From positions 24,627,311 to 24,691,310 of the forward strand of contig OW203727.1 of NCBI GenBank assembly GCA_934045075.1: a stretch of 64,000 nucleotides of DNA, written 5' to 3'. Shown here piece after piece: positions 1 through 11,040 of the stretch. A model generated the notes under the pieces. It saw nothing but the letters and a program-made list of their open reading frames with translations. It had not been told where the DNA came from and ran no database searches. Source of the stretch: Yponomeuta sedellus. Taxonomy: Eukaryota; Arthropoda; Insecta; Lepidoptera; Yponomeutidae. The position numbers were made by a program, and so were the translations under genes. The stretch's first letter is position 1. Each line of letters starts with the position of its first letter.

Positions 1-2
1 CA

Positions 3-1781
3 ATAAAAAACATAACAAACACACATAAAACGAAGAGCTACCCTAAGGAATTACTTACAGTATCAGATTCCCCTGAGGAATCACTAAATAGCGTTAACAC
101 ATATTTTAGTAACGTAGGTAAGCTACTAGCGGAGGACCTACTTAAACAACAACCAAACTCAAAGAGGGATACCGATGAACATCATGCCCCCCTTAAATCT
201 TTTGTTCTGGATAGTACGGATGAAAATGAGGTGGATGGAATTATACTTTCTCTCAAGAATAACTGCTCTGTAGGATGGGATAATGTAGGAAATTCACTTA
301 TAAAACAAAATAGGAAGGTACTTGTAACACCACTGACTTATATATGTAACAAGTGCCTAGAGCTAGGTATATTTCCGAATGACTTAAAAAGATCCCGAGT
401 AATTCCTATCCACAAGGGAGGAGACAGAGATCTGATAAATAACTATAGGCCTATCTCAATCCTCCCAGCTATATCAAAGATATTAGAAAAAATTATTAAC
501 CACAGATTCGTATCTTACCTCGAGGACAACAACTACCTGTCAAATCAACAATTTGGTTTCCGCTGTGGTAAATCTACAGACGATGCTGTTAATGAATTAG
601 TCGAATATGTTAGCTTGAACTTGGACAAGGGAAACAAATGTCTTTCGATCTTTCTTGACCTGGCAAAGGCTTTTGATTCGATCTCTGTCCCCATTCTCAT
701 AAAGAAATTAGAAAATATTGGCATTAGAGGTACTCCGCTTAAGTTATTTGTAGACTATCTTACAAACAGAAAACAGTCCGTTAAGTTGGGAACTCAAGTC
801 AGTGCGGAACTGCCTATTTGTTACGGTGTCCCACAGGGCAGTATTTTGGGGCCTACACTCTTTCTTGTGTATCTTAACGACGTCCTGTTGCTCAAATCCT
901 TCCCAGGAAAAATTATCTCGTATGCCGATGACACGGCATTAGTTTTTACAGTCAAAACGTGGAAAGATACCTTCGAACACGGACAACGTGGATTCAATCA
1001 AGTATGCATGTGGCTGAAGGACAATGTGCTGACGTTAAATGCTGATAAAACAAAATACATAACTTTTTCCATTAGAGGTACAAATACAACTACCCAAAAA
1101 ATTAGAGCCCATACATGCTCCCGCACTGAAACCGCAAACTGCTCATGTAGCTTCTTGGAACAAGTTAGGGCCATCAGGTACCTGGGTATAGTAATTGATG
1201 AAAACCTTTCCTTTAAGGAACAAATTGAGCTGCTGTGTGGTAGAGTTCGAAAACTTATTTACGTCTTTAAAGTTCTCCGCCATATACTAGAACCTCACTT
1301 GTTAAAACAAACTTACTATACTCTTTGCCAATCTATAATTTCTTACTGCATCTTGTCGTGGGGAGGCGCGGCCAAAAGTACCATAAAAGGGCTTGAGGTA
1401 GCACAAAGAGCTGTTTTAAAAGTGTGTACATTCAGACCTTTCCGCTATCCTACGAAAGCTCTCTATGAGTTTTGTGAGGTACTGTCAGTACGTCAACTCT
1501 TCCTTCTCAGCATTGTACTAAAACAACATTCTAAATTGTCCTTCGATCCATCTATACTTAAAAAACGCAGGGCGTTTTCTGTATGTCCCCCGCTTATTAA
1601 GCATAAAACCTCCTTTATTCAAAAGTTTTTCCCCTTTCTAGGCCCATTTATCTATAACAAAGTAAATAAACTCCGCAACATTTTTAGATTAACTAAAGTA
1701 ATGTGTAAAATAAATATTTCACTGTGGCTCAAATCGCTATCTTACGATGAAACTGAGAAACTTCTAGAGATTTGTAAGTAA
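3..1781 (+). CDS. LINE reverse transcriptase, C-terminal part (5' end outside window)
   Basis: Reverse transcriptase of a non-LTR retrotransposon; the enzyme copies element RNA at a nicked genomic target. The frame is open from the window edge (base 3) to a TAA at 1779-1781, about 592 codons, with no frameshift or stop. The usual RT blocks are in order: a GGDRDLINNYRPISILP block near 415-465, FLDLAKAFDS near 650-680 (first catalytic Asp), YGVPQGSILGP near 822-854, the catalytic YADD at 921-932, LNADKTKYITF near 1030-1070 and an IRYLGIVIDE thumb-side block near 1175. About 190 residues follow without a recognised domain. Any endonuclease domain would lie upstream, outside the window. The clade is uncertain; a CR1/Daphne- or jockey-like LINE fits the RT blocks. 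The intact frame suggests a fairly young copy. Confidence 0.93.
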   Translation: MKNITNTHKTKSYPKELLTVSDSPEESLNSVNTYFSNVGKLLAEDLLKQQPNSKRDTDEHHAPLKSFVLDSTDENEVDGIILSLKNNCSVGWDNVGNSLIKQNRKVLVTPLTYICNKCLELGIFPNDLKRSRVIPIHKGGDRDLINNYRPISILPAISKILEKIINHRFVSYLEDNNYLSNQQFGFRCGKSTDDAVNELVEYVSLNLDKGNKCLSIFLDLAKAFDSISVPILIKKLENIGIRGTPLKLFVDYLTNRKQSVKLGTQVSAELPICYGVPQGSILGPTLFLVYLNDVLLLKSFPGKIISYADDTALVFTVKTWKDTFEHGQRGFNQVCMWLKDNVLTLNADKTKYITFSIRGTNTTTQKIRAHTCSRTETANCSCSFLEQVRAIRYLGIVIDENLSFKEQIELLCGRVRKLIYVFKVLRHILEPHLLKQTYYTLCQSIISYCILSWGGAAKSTIKGLEVAQRAVLKVCTFRPFRYPTKALYEFCEVLSVRQLFLLSIVLKQHSKLSFDPSILKKRRAFSVCPPLIKHKTSFIQKFFPFLGPFIYNKVNKLRNIFRLTKVMCKINISLWLKSLSYDETEKLLEICK

Positions 1782-2233
1782 ATATTTAATTTTAATATCA
1801 CCTTATTTATATATTTCACCGTTATAAAATAAATATATAAGTACTTATTTTTGGCAGTAGTACTCACCCTCTCTCTGTCAAACTCACACACTTACACACG
1901 CATACACACTCACGCATTCACATTTACATTCATTTTTTACTCACACACATAGGAGGGAGGTCAATTAACACTGAACACTTTTCCTCAAATACTTTTGTTT
2001 TAAACAGATTTACAGATTTTTTAAACTATCATAGTTAGGATTTGGTGTAGATTATTTTTTGTAAACGCAGGAAGTAGGCGCTGTCTGCTGTAATACAGGT
2101 GATGAGCCTAGCACAGCAGCGGATGCTCAATAATTTTGATTATAAACCAAAACATGTATTTAAAAAAAAATTTAGTTGTAGTCTAGTATAAGTCTTTTAA
2201 GTCACAAATAAATTACTTACTAAATTACTTACT
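1782..2233 (+). mobile_element. 3' UTR and repetitive tail of the LINE
   Basis: Non-coding sequence between the RT stop codon and a short tandem tail made of ATTACTTACTAA-like units at about 2206-2233, as expected for a LINE 3' end. It includes a CA/CACTCA-rich stretch near 1885-1930. The 5' TSD is outside the window, so the exact end is inferred from the tail. Confidence 0.6.
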
Positions 2234-2290
2234 AGGTCTAATCCCGATTACGTTTTACTAATAAATAATCGCGGTTAGACCCATTAAATA
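2234..2290. mobile_element. MITE family K, short or end-truncated copy
   Basis: A hairpin with arms GGTCTAATCCCGATTA and ATAATCGCGGTTAGACC around a 14-bp loop, directly abutting the LINE tail. The same arm sequence GGTCTAATCGCGATTA occurs at 50797-50938, 57678-57775 and (one end only) 43360-43390, so it is a dispersed terminal-inverted-repeat family and not part of the LINE. Confidence 0.55.
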
Positions 2291-3720
2291 TCTAATATAC
2301 AAGTGCTTGTATATGCGGAAGTTAATTGGTTTTTTAACCATTTGAAATTAAACTTGTGTTCCGAGACCCCGAGGTTCTTTTGTGGGTTAAATGGGTCAAA
2401 GTGCCTGATCGGAGACTACACTACAACTTCAGAGATGCTACAGAAAGTAAGATAACTCTTTTGATCACTCACTGATCGTACTGCTCATGACTGAAGGCGA
2501 CCAAGGATCCCAGTTTGCGTTTACTTCACTGACTCATACTAGCTTAATAATATCTACTTAAACTGTAGAAGTGAATAAAGTTTCCTTAATTTCGCCGTAA
2601 CTTTTACACTGATTTGTTTCTTCACTTAAATATCTTTGCATTCATTTGATTGGTATGTGCCAAGCGTCAATGTAAATTTATTCAGGGAATCTTCCACAAA
2701 TGTATTACCAGATTGTTGAAGATTCTGTGTTAGTGACTCTGTGAGAAGATTGAGGGTTAACGCTCGGGTCTGCTTCTTGACCACGCTCTAGTTTTCACAT
2801 CTAACGTTTTTCGCGGCAACATAATTTATTGCTAAAATGTCTTTTTTACTCTAAGCGAAAAACTGTTCTTCTAAGTCAAAATATTTATCTCCCAGACGTC
2901 CTACAGGTAATGGCCTCACCTACGATAAAATATCAATTTTATGTTCTGTCGGTGACAAGCTTTTAAGCGAATCTTTATTTGTATAGGTCGTAAAAACCAC
3001 ATTAAGATTCAGCGCTATTACGTCGTGATACTGAGATGAAAACGTTCAAGACAAAAACAAATTAGTACTTTTTATCACTAATCTCATTTATTTATCTATT
3101 GGCCATGGGTTGGCTTGATGGAAATAAGAAAGTCAATGCCCAGTAGTGAGAAAGTCATTGCTCACTAGTGAAATTCGTTTATGGGGTGGATCGTACTACA
3201 TATACATACAAATTATATTTTTTTCACAATACCAGAATATGTACATGATGGTATTTCTTAATGACTCGCGATCGTTTGGAATGCAATTATTGGAATTAAA
3301 AAACACTAGAATTTTAACAGAGAAGTTGGTTTCAGACCTTCAAGCACGTGTAATCCAGTGATAAGTAAATATCTATAAATCACCGGACTTCTACATTAAA
3401 TTACATTTTACCCAACAAATAATGGCAATTGGCCGGTTCAATATATAACTACATATTGATGCACATATATCTACATGTTATTGATGTCACAAAAAGATCC
3501 AGCGGAAGAGACTTATTCCACACACACAAACCACTTTTATATAAGAGAATCAGAAATCGCCAATTGAAAGTTGTTCTCTTAATAAAAACGATGTAAGTTC
3601 TGATGTAAATATTAAAGTTCTACCTGAACTCTCTTCAACACCTTGTATTTAATAAAGAAAATCAAACGGAAAACGAACTTCGGTGAAGAGAGCTTCGAAT
3701 TCGAATCATATTTTTTTTAT
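2291..3720. other. Unassigned non-coding DNA
   Basis: No gene or known repeat recognised. There is a 20-bp palindrome near 2297-2316 (ATATACAAGTGCTTGTATAT). Open frames here are short and show no domain. Confidence 0.5.
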
Positions 3721-3721
3721 T

Positions 3722-3815
3722 TCAACGTCCGGAATAACATTCTATTGGCTGAATTTCAATGTAAAATGTAAGCCGCTGCCATTGCGTCGCAGTGGAGAAA
3801 AGGCAGCGGAAGATA
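3722..3815 (-). repeat. Dispersed repeat J, copy 1
   Basis: Shares blocks such as ACATTCTATTGGCTGAATTT, ATGTAAGCCGCTGCC and AGGCAGCGG with 11745-11830, 16805-16915, 25520-25640 (opposite strand) and 59735-59775. No coding content; class unknown. Probably the 3' end of a LINE or SINE. Confidence 0.5.
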
Positions 3816-5045
3816 AAACTCCGATTAAAAACAGTATTCCTTAAAAGACTCCTTGTACAATGCATTAAACAGTCTACTAGAAAAGCTGCGTCCATATACT
3901 GATAGACTAAATTTCGAGGAGTGTTAGACGAATCGTGTTTTTTATAGATTATGTACACTGTAAGTTTCCACGAGGAATTCAATTCAACGAACCGGATTTT
4001 CCAACAATCTTTTTTATCGTTTATTTGGCGCTATCTTCTCGGGGTTTGCTAAGATTTCCCAGCGCCCTTAGATTTACCGCCTTCACACATATCCCGCTCA
4101 TTGCGTTACTTATCTCAATATCTTTAAGTAGCCCTGATAAATATCTTGGCTAATAAACGCTATGAAGCGATATATCTTTTTAGCGGGAAACTGGAGCTGG
4201 GCGGGAGAAAGCGTGCTCTTAAGAGAAATATAGGCGAAGTCGGGCAATTGATTTATGCGACTGAAATATTGTGTTCGGAATGGAGCTTTTTAATAATATT
4301 TCTTACCCGCGGCTGCATAAAAAAAGTGGAGCTGTTTCTCGTAGGACCATTCAGTTACCTCGGGCACTGACTGAAAATCAGCGCTGAGGGCTCAGTCTCT
4401 CAGCACAATGCTGAGTCAGCTGCCATTTGTGGCAATTCAGACGCACCACAGGCGAAAGCTATTTGTGTGTTTTTTGTTTCGTTTATTTGTATATTTGGTT
4501 AATTTCTGTTGTGCTCATGTTGTGTTAATTTTGTGGTTTTTTGTTTCTGTGATGTGTCTTGTTGCTATAATAAATGTATTTCTTTCTTTACGAAAACTGA
4601 ATGATTTCTATACAAGTTTAGCAGTGTATTAAGGGCGCTTCTCAAGGGGCCATACAAGCGTAGTGTAGTTTTTATTTGCAAACGACATGCCGTATTAAAT
4701 AAAACTTTGCCAATACAAACGTTTCGAGTACACAAATTGAGGTTTGAGGTGCATAAAATTGGGAATAAGCTTCTCGAAAAGAAAATACTCCCTTAGAATA
4801 AAATAGAGTCCTTTTATAAAGGTCTCACGGTGCTATAAATGCCTTAATCGTTGTTTGTCAGTTATAAGCACGATCAAACCTCGATCTGTGTCCACTAAAT
4901 GTACTGACAAACTTTTATTTGAATCCGGAATGCCGTTTGTAAATAAATACTAAATTACTACGATTTGTATAGAAATTGAGACTCTTAATAGCGCTCTCTT
5001 ACGTTTTACATCGCTCTTTAGTTTAGAGTTATCATTTAGAGTTAC
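3816..5045. other. Unassigned non-coding DNA
   Basis: No gene, RNA or repeat recognised. Short T-rich open frames at 3935-4153 and 4408-4632 have no recognisable domain. Confidence 0.45.
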
Positions 5046-5230
5046 CACGGACGCGGTTTAAAAATATGTTAAGCATACTTTGTGCAAAAAGGCCCTACAA
5101 CATTAAGGTTTATTTGTAAGACCAAGATGTCGGTATTTAAATGATGTTCAGGGACTATTATGTCTAGTGTAATGCAAGTTTAAATTGAAAACTGTTAATT
5201 GAGGTAAAACCTGTTTTAGAAAGAATAACC
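5046..5230 (+). mobile_element. LINE family H, 3' fragment (copy 1a)
   Basis: Matches the better copy at 11360-11695 over the end of an ORF2-like frame (RFKNMLSILCAKRPYNIKVYL) and the start of the 3' UTR. It stops where copy 1b begins 195 bp downstream, so these are either two partial copies or one interrupted copy. Confidence 0.5.
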
Positions 5231-5425
5231 GTGCAGTTTGTTTGCCATTCTCTTCTCTTAACTTACAGCTTTGCCGTTCTTTTGTTTTCATATTAAATAT
5301 TTTTTTTATTTTGACTTGGCTTGACAAAATATGTTAAGGCAAACCAAGGCTTGCCTTAACATCCCGTATTAGGCTGCCAAATCTATGTTTTATTTATTTT
5401 CTATGTTTTAAAATACTTATGTAAA

Positions 5426-5590
5426 CTCTCTTAATTAAGGACTTTGAAAAGACTAAGTTTGGAGTTTTTTTTCTATTTTTTCTCTAATATGATATAGACT
5501 TTGTAATGGACACCTAGTTTGAATTGTAACGTTCATTAAGCCACACTTTCTACGCTACTTTAAACAAATCCTTTTCATTTAATTTCAAAC
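5426..5590 (+). mobile_element. LINE family H, 3' UTR fragment (copy 1b)
   Basis: Contains the family blocks AAGACTAAGTTTGGAGT, AATGGACACCTAGTTTGA, AACGTTCATTAAGCC and GCTACTTTAAA, ending in CTTTTCATTTAATTTC. The same blocks lie in the same order at 11505-11695, 45055-45190 and (diverged) 30958-31110. Confidence 0.6.
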
Positions 5591-6780
5591 ATTATTCGCA
5601 AACAGATATTTCGCGGGGTTTTTTTGCACGGATGCCACAGGCGCAGGCGCACCGGTAACGTTATCCACTGCAGCGCGCATGTCGACACATCCGGCCGGAC
5701 GTGCCTCAACGGCTCCTTGTGCCGACCTGGCCCTTACTCTCGACAATATTGTGTTTTCGATTGCGTTACAATTCGTGCTAGTACGATCATGTCAGAAATA
5801 GAGACTGAGTTTCAATACCTATTTGAAATTCTACCTATTGAAACTTTACAGCGTAACGGATAATAAAAGCATAATTGTGTGTGTATTATTAAATGGTCGC
5901 TAGACTAGTTAATTACTGAAACAGAGATTGTGGGTTCAATTTCCACTGGAAGTCGCCGAACTGAATTAGTACAAATGGCCTCAATCTGGGTGTATTTCTA
6001 CTGTAATGTCTGGTTACCATAGTACATGGTATTCTATTTTGGGACCAGGTCAAATGATTGTGTGGTGTGGAAGTAATAATAATTAAATATTTGCACTCAC
6101 CTTCCGTCATCCCGTCTCATCAGGTGTCATCAGGGGAATTATAACGCTATTTGGCCAAATTAGCTTCGATAGTAGGGCTGGTCTTTACTGCCGATGATAT
6201 GATTTCGAAATTTCTCTTGAATTAATTGTAATTATGTTCTTTCTGTAGAAAAATCAACTGCAATACAAACGAAAGCTTTACTTGTGAACGGTTAAGGAGC
6301 TGCTCCATGGTGGCGACGTTTTTATGTTTAAAATTTCACTTCAATAATTGAGTTTATTATATTACAGCAGCACAAATTACAAACACGGTGTACTAGAAAT
6401 AACAACCCAATAAATATTTTAATCATCTACGATAGTCTTGCCCATACTGGTAGGCACACTCGTGCAGACTTACGAACGCAATATAATAAAACTGAGCAAT
6501 ATTTTATTCTGAATCTTCATCTAAAGCGAGACGTTGCCAAACTGACATAAAGAGAAGGGCCCTGCGTTGAACGGATCACTGTGGCCGATCAGCCTCGTTA
6601 GCAAGCTTCAGTGCGCCGATTGTGCAGGGATCAACGTCAAGTGGACTTAGAGGACATGGTGTCTTCTTTAGGTATGCGAGCTTTGAGGAGTGTGAAGGCT
6701 TACTGAGCCCGCTGGCTCAGTGACCTGTACCCACTATTGTATTTTTTGTATTTTATAATTTTTGTTCGTTTGTATGTCCC
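5591..6780. other. Unassigned DNA with a GC-rich island
   Basis: No gene identified. At 5630-5745 the base composition turns sharply GC-rich in AT-rich surroundings. It is open in the frame at 5624-5863, with several Cys codons but no recognised domain. A second open stretch at about 6566-6707 is interrupted by stops and is also unrecognised. Confidence 0.4.
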
Positions 6781-7134
6781 ACCCTTGTATGTCCCCACTG
6801 CTGGTGCACGGGTCTCTTATTGCATCGCAGGAAGGTTAGGCCATACTCCACCACGGGGGCCAAGTCCGGGTTGGTTGAGGATTGTAAGACAGTGGCGGGC
6901 CTAACTGTCAGAAGTTATCATGTCGCCCATAAGGCCTCTGACATGGTTTAACGACTGCCATTATATGACAGCCGGCACCAACGGCTTAGCGTGCCTTGCG
7001 AAGCACGGAAGCGCTCGGAAAAATGCCACTAGCGGTAGTCACGGGAGCTCACCCATCCTGTACCTGACCGCGCCTGTTGTTGCTTAACCAAGTGATTGAT
7101 TCCAATCACTCAGTTTGCCTAGGCCACGAGCGAA
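6781..7134 (-). mobile_element. 5S rRNA-derived SINE (family C), near full length
   Basis: On the minus strand the head contains TTGGTTAAGCAACA, GGCGCGGTCAGG and GGATGGGTGA. These sit in the order and at roughly the spacing of the internal promoter of 5S rRNA genes (box A, intermediate element, box C). A shared body follows (GTGCTTCGCAAGGCACG, GGCTGTCATATAATGGCAGT, GGCCCCCGTGGTGGAGTATG), then a 3' end CAGCAGTGGGGACATACAAG. Other copies are listed separately. Confidence 0.75.
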
Positions 7135-7325
7135 TTATGGTACATTTTTATTATTTTCTGTAATTTCTCTGTCGGTCGTAATTTGGACAGATACAGATCT
7201 CTGATTTATTTTGGGACGCAGTCTGTCCACAAATCGCTCCTATTGCACCGTATTGTAGATTCCACTGCTATTTAAGGTAGATAGCTACGCGGGTAAGAAG
7301 AAAAGCTAACAGTGTTTTTCCTAAA

Positions 7326-7391
7326 AACGCGTTTACTTACAACATTCTTCAAATAAAGCTTTATTTGAAGAATGTTGTAAGTAAACGCGTT
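7326..7391. repeat. Perfect 66-bp palindrome without spacer
   Basis: Two 33-bp arms are exact reverse complements meeting at AAATAAAG/CTTTATTT (between 7358 and 7359). The outer ends are AACGCGTTTAC and GTAAACGCGTT. No gap between the arms. Confidence 0.95.
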
Positions 7392-7699
7392 AGTCTTTTC
7401 CTTCCCTTTTCTTGCATTTGAGGAGTATTTTAGAGAGATCGTGTTTTTATAAATAACTGCACGTAACTAATTTGTGAATGGAGAAAGAAAGATTACTTGT
7501 ATTGTATTTGTAGTTGGTCTTGGCCTCCGATAAAGGAAGTCGCCACTCGTCATTGACCTACGCAGTTGTCCTGCTAGGCGCCGACCTGGAGCAGGTAGGT
7601 ACGTGGACACTTCCTACTTGCTTGCGCAAGACGCGTTACCGACATATATCAGGTATCTCAATTCAGATATAGATAAAACTTAGGTTAGCTGGTAGATGA

Positions 7700-7805
7700 G
7701 AAATTGCTCTAAGCAATAAGGCCGCCAATTGTACTGTATCTTTGTAATTTTTTTTTGTTTCTTTTTTCCTGATGTACAATAAAGAATATTCTTATCTTAT
7801 CTTAT
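7700..7805 (+). mobile_element. LINE tail (family I)
   Basis: GCAATAAGGCCGCCAATTGT, then TGTACAATAAAGAATATTCT and (TATCT)n. The same unit occurs reversed at 8862-8990 and interrupted at 9165-9475. This is the 3' end of a LINE with a pentanucleotide tail. Confidence 0.65.
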
Positions 7806-7987
7806 GTTATAATGAATTAAGCACGCCTTTGTGCAATTTTTTTATGCAATAAAGATTTTTTATAATAATAGTAGATCTTGGTCTATTTGAACGGCAAGTT
7901 TCATGTAAATCCTTTCAGCCGTTGTTGCGTGATTAAGTAACAAACGTCCAAACATCTTCAGAAACTTTCACATTGATGTTATTTTTT

Positions 7988-8186
7988 ATAAATAAATAAA
8001 TAAATATTAATGGACATATTACAGATCTCGTTAGCCCTATACTAAGTACAACTAAATGACTTGTGTTACAGGTGCTAACTCGACGATAGATTTAATACAA
8101 TACTTAAATACACAGATAACACCCAGGACCTGCGACAAACTAGAAAAGTTCGTTTCCTAGTTTGACGCGGCCGGGGATCGAACCCG
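7988..8186 (-). mobile_element. tRNA-derived SINE (family B), 5' truncated
   Basis: Minus-strand copy: tail (AATA)n, TGGACATATTACAGATCTCG, ACTAAATGACTTGTGTTACA, and the box-B region GGGGATCGAACCC. The tRNA head beyond box B is missing. Full-length relatives are at 10090-10342 and 24630-24875. Confidence 0.7.
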
Positions 8187-8860
8187 GCCGGGTCAAATCC
8201 AATTAAGTAGGATGTTCAAAACATTTATTTTATCTAAGATTATCAGAACGGTCCAATGTCCTAAAGGTAAAGGTGTGTACAGCGGATCAACGACCGCGCC
8301 GAAAGATATAGGTGCGTCATCGACATATTGACAGGTCGCGGTCGGCGGGAGTATGTCGGCAGTCGTGGCACACATACCTGCCTGTAGACGCCTACAGCTG
8401 ATTAGAGACCTCATTTTATATAGGTCATTAACACTGTCGCTAGCTACTCCCTCAGGCAGCAATTTTTGTTCAATATTGGCACTTACGCCGATCGCGATAT
8501 GGTCTGATGTGTAGTGGTCCGTAATAAGTGAGTAGCTTAAACAACGAATAGAAAATATTCTACACAATTAGGAATGGAAAAATGCAATAATAATAATTTA
8601 ACAACGTATTATTTTTAATGCATACAAAAAATGCGAGCGTAAATATTGTTAATATGTCCAATACGAAAACGTTTAGTTATTCTACTGGACACTAGATGGC
8701 GCTGGTTGTTCGAATCTTTCTTTTAGAGTTAACAATGGTTCATACTAAAAATAAACAGTGAGTTTTTGTTTATATTCTCTAAGTACTGTTATCGAAACAA
8801 AGTGGTACATACTTTTTTGTAAACACAACAACCATTGTTAGGTATAATTGCACAGACGGT
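8187..8860. other. Unassigned DNA
   Basis: A 124-codon minus-strand open frame spans 8193-8567 but shows no domain I recognise. It may be the decayed end of a transposable element. Nothing else seen. Confidence 0.35.
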
Positions 8861-8861
8861 A

Positions 8862-8990
8862 GATAAGATAAGATAAGATAAGAATATTCTTTATTGTATA
8901 CCGGAAAAATAGTTACAAAAACGGCAGATACAAAAGATCAAATACAATTGGCGGCCTTATTGCTAAAAGCAATTTCTTCCAGGCAACCTC
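8862..8990 (-). mobile_element. LINE tail (family I), reverse copy
   Basis: (AGATA)n, AGAATATTCTTTATTGTA and CAATTGGCGGCCTTATTGC: the reverse complement of the unit at 7700-7805. Confidence 0.65.
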
Positions 8991-9164
8991 AAATTGGAGA
9001 ATTTGCCGAGGAGAAATAGATACGGGTAGCCGGTGCAAATACGAATATTAATAGACAAAAGTACGTAGATACTTTGGCCATATTAGAGCAAGTTTAAAAT
9101 CCGAAGTTTAGAAGCTGCGCTCCAACAGTTGAACGCTGGTTATGCCTAAAATAATTTGTATTAC

Positions 9165-9475
9165 TTTATTTATAAAGCCGCCACTTGTACTGTATTGTTA
9201 TTTTATAAGTCTCTTATGTAATCCTTGGTGTACATGCGTTACGTTATCAACCCTTATATGTCCCCACTGCTGGGGCACGGGTCTCTTCCTGCATCGCAGG
9301 AAGGTTAGGCCATACTCCACCACGGGGGCCTAGTCCGGGTTGGTGGAGGATTGTGAGACAGTGACCGGGCCTCACTGTCAGAAGTTATCAAGCCGCCCAT
9401 AAGGCCTCTGATATGGCTTAACGACTGCCATTATATGACATGCAATAAAGAATATTCTATCTATCTATCTATCCA
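9165..9475 (+). mobile_element. LINE tail (family I) split by a 5S-type SINE
   Basis: AAAGCCGCCACTTGTACTGTAT at 9176 and ATGCAATAAAGAATATTCT(ATCT)n at 9440 are the two halves of family I. They are separated by the SINE at 9246-9440. A short repeat ACATGC flanks the junctions. Confidence 0.55.
9246..9440 (-). mobile_element. 5S-derived SINE (family C), 3' half
   Basis: Carries the family 3' end (TATCAACCC, TATGTCCCCACTGCTGGGGC), GGAAGGTTAGGCCATACTCC and the body up to ACGACTGCCATTATATGACA. It lacks the 5S-like head. Confidence 0.75.
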
Positions 9476-9789
9476 TTTATTGTACAAATCCATAATTTAA
9501 ATTGAAAAATTAAGCCCACTAAAGGTTGATAAATAGATGTATGGATTAACTATTTTCTTTTAGTGTCAGTAAATGTGATTTCTTCAACCTTTAGATGGAA
9601 CGGTATAGTAGGTAATACCTACCTACATTGGAGAAGGAGAAGATACAAGCACATATAATAATTTCAGAGATACAACCATTACACATTCATGTTTCCGCCT
9701 GCCAAGAAGTATATAACCTCCTTGCTCTTCTAACTTATTATTTTTCTATATAAATCGTCTTTTGTTTTTCCTTTTTGTAAATATTATAT

Positions 9790-9880
9790 TTAAGTAAGTC
9801 ATTTAGTTGTACCTACTTAGTATGGGGCTGACGAGATCTGTGTAATATGTCCATGAATATTTACTATTATTATCATATTT
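9790..9880 (+). mobile_element. SINE family B, 3' fragment
   Basis: AAGTCATTTAGTTGTACC, TATGGGGCTGACGAGATC and GTGTAATATGTCCATGAATA match the 3' end of family B in plus orientation. Confidence 0.65.
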
Positions 9881-10024
9881 TCGTAAGCAACACCCTCTAT
9901 TGTATTATAGCTTTGATTCAATTGAAAAGCCGTCGTATTTCTTCTGCAAAAGAGAAAAATCTCTTCAATACATAAGGCTGATTAGGCTTAGGTACACCTG
10001 CTCCATCTTAAAAAAAATGTTCCA

Positions 10025-10089
10025 GGTACTGCAGCATCCAAGTTATCCATTCACCTATCTAGTATGAGTAAAGGTGCCACTGAGCGCTG
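10025..10089 (+). mobile_element. SINE family G, 3' fragment
   Basis: CATTCACCTATCTAGTATGAGT and CCACTGAGCGCTGTATAA match the 3' end of the element at 16089-16487. Confidence 0.55.
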
Positions 10090-10342
10090 TATAATAATAA
10101 TAAATAATTAATATTCATGGACATACCTACCTATTACAGAGATCTCGTTAGCACCATACTAAGTACAACTAAATGACTTGTTTTACAGGTGATAACTTGA
10201 CCATAGGATTTAATACAATACATACATAGAAAACATCCAAGACCCGACACAAACTAGACAAGTTCATTTCCTAGTTGGGCCGGGGATCGATGCAGTGACC
10301 TTCGGTTTTACAGTCAGCGTGCCAAACCGCTGCGCCACCGAC
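10090..10342 (-). mobile_element. tRNA-derived SINE (family B), near full length
   Basis: Minus strand: (ATA)n tail, ATTCATGGACATACC, ACTAAATGACTTG, GGGGATCGATGC (box-B region). The head CTTCGGTTTTACAGTCAGCG and CCAAACCGCTGCGCCACCG contains the reverse complement of box A. The order matches the plus-strand copy at 24630-24875. Confidence 0.75.
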
Positions 10343-10379
10343 ATAGATATGTAATGTAATGTATATGTATAATATGTAA

Positions 10380-10413
10380 TGATTTATGTCATAAATGTCT
10401 TATGACATAAATC
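10380..10413. repeat. Short hairpin
   Basis: Arms GATTTATGTCATAA and TTATGACATAAATC around a 5-6-base loop. Confidence 0.7.
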
Positions 10414-10496
10414 ATGTCATAAGTAGGTGCAAAGGCTAAAACCTTTTTCACCAAGCTTATGATTAACCTACACAGAGAAAGATTTAATACTCACTC

Positions 10497-10695
10497 ACTA
10501 AAGCTACGCGCGCACGAGTTACTTTTGTCACCGTGACTGTTTCGTTACTCTTATCAAGACTGTATGGAGGAATATGTATGGAGATGCGCGTATGTTACGA
10601 CGTGACAACTGGGTGACATTCCGCGCATCTCCATACATATCTACGGAGTGACGAAACAGTCACGGTGACAAAAGTAACCCGTGCGCGCTTAGCCT
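10497..10695. mobile_element. Hairpin MITE
   Basis: Left end GCGCGCACGAGTTACTTTTG and right end CAAAAGTAACCCGTGCGCGC are inverted. The pairing continues inward over GTCACCGTGACTGTTTCGT and again over TATGTATGGAGATGCGCG, so almost the whole element can fold. No coding capacity. The left flank CACTAAAGCTACG recurs at 11029-11042 (one base different), beyond the next element. Confidence 0.65.
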
Positions 10696-11040
10696 AATAC
10701 ACAGAGCCCTCTGAGTGCTTAGTGCGAGTTTTTTAACTACTCGATCGCGTTAACGTAAACTCATATTTCTATGGCATCGAGGAAGCGCCACCTAGCGACA
10801 AGTATGGAAAATAAAATTGCTGAGTGCGAGTTGTAATGGTTTACGTTGAGAAGTGAACAAACACGTTTACCAGCCAAAACACGAATAAACGCGAGTGCGA
10901 GTTGTACTGTGACAGCGTTTTGCCAGTTCGAACGGTTAACTTACTCATACTCACTACTCAATGCTCGATTAACGCGGTAGTAAAGTTATTCGATTGGATC
11001 TGTCAAACTCTCACTAAGCACTCTGTTCACTAAAGCCACG
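10696..11040. mobile_element. Candidate MITE with weak terminal inverted repeats
   Basis: Left GAGTGCTTAGTGCGAGTTTT and right AAACTCTCACTAAGCACTC are inverted and nearly identical. Inside, TGAGTGCGAGTTGTA and GAGTGCGAGTTGTACT are repeated. No open frame of note. Ends are approximate. Confidence 0.5.

Noticed and set aside
8193..8567. A 124-codon minus-strand gene
   Set aside because: No recognised motif and no splice or promoter context; it adjoins SINE B and is probably repeat-derived.
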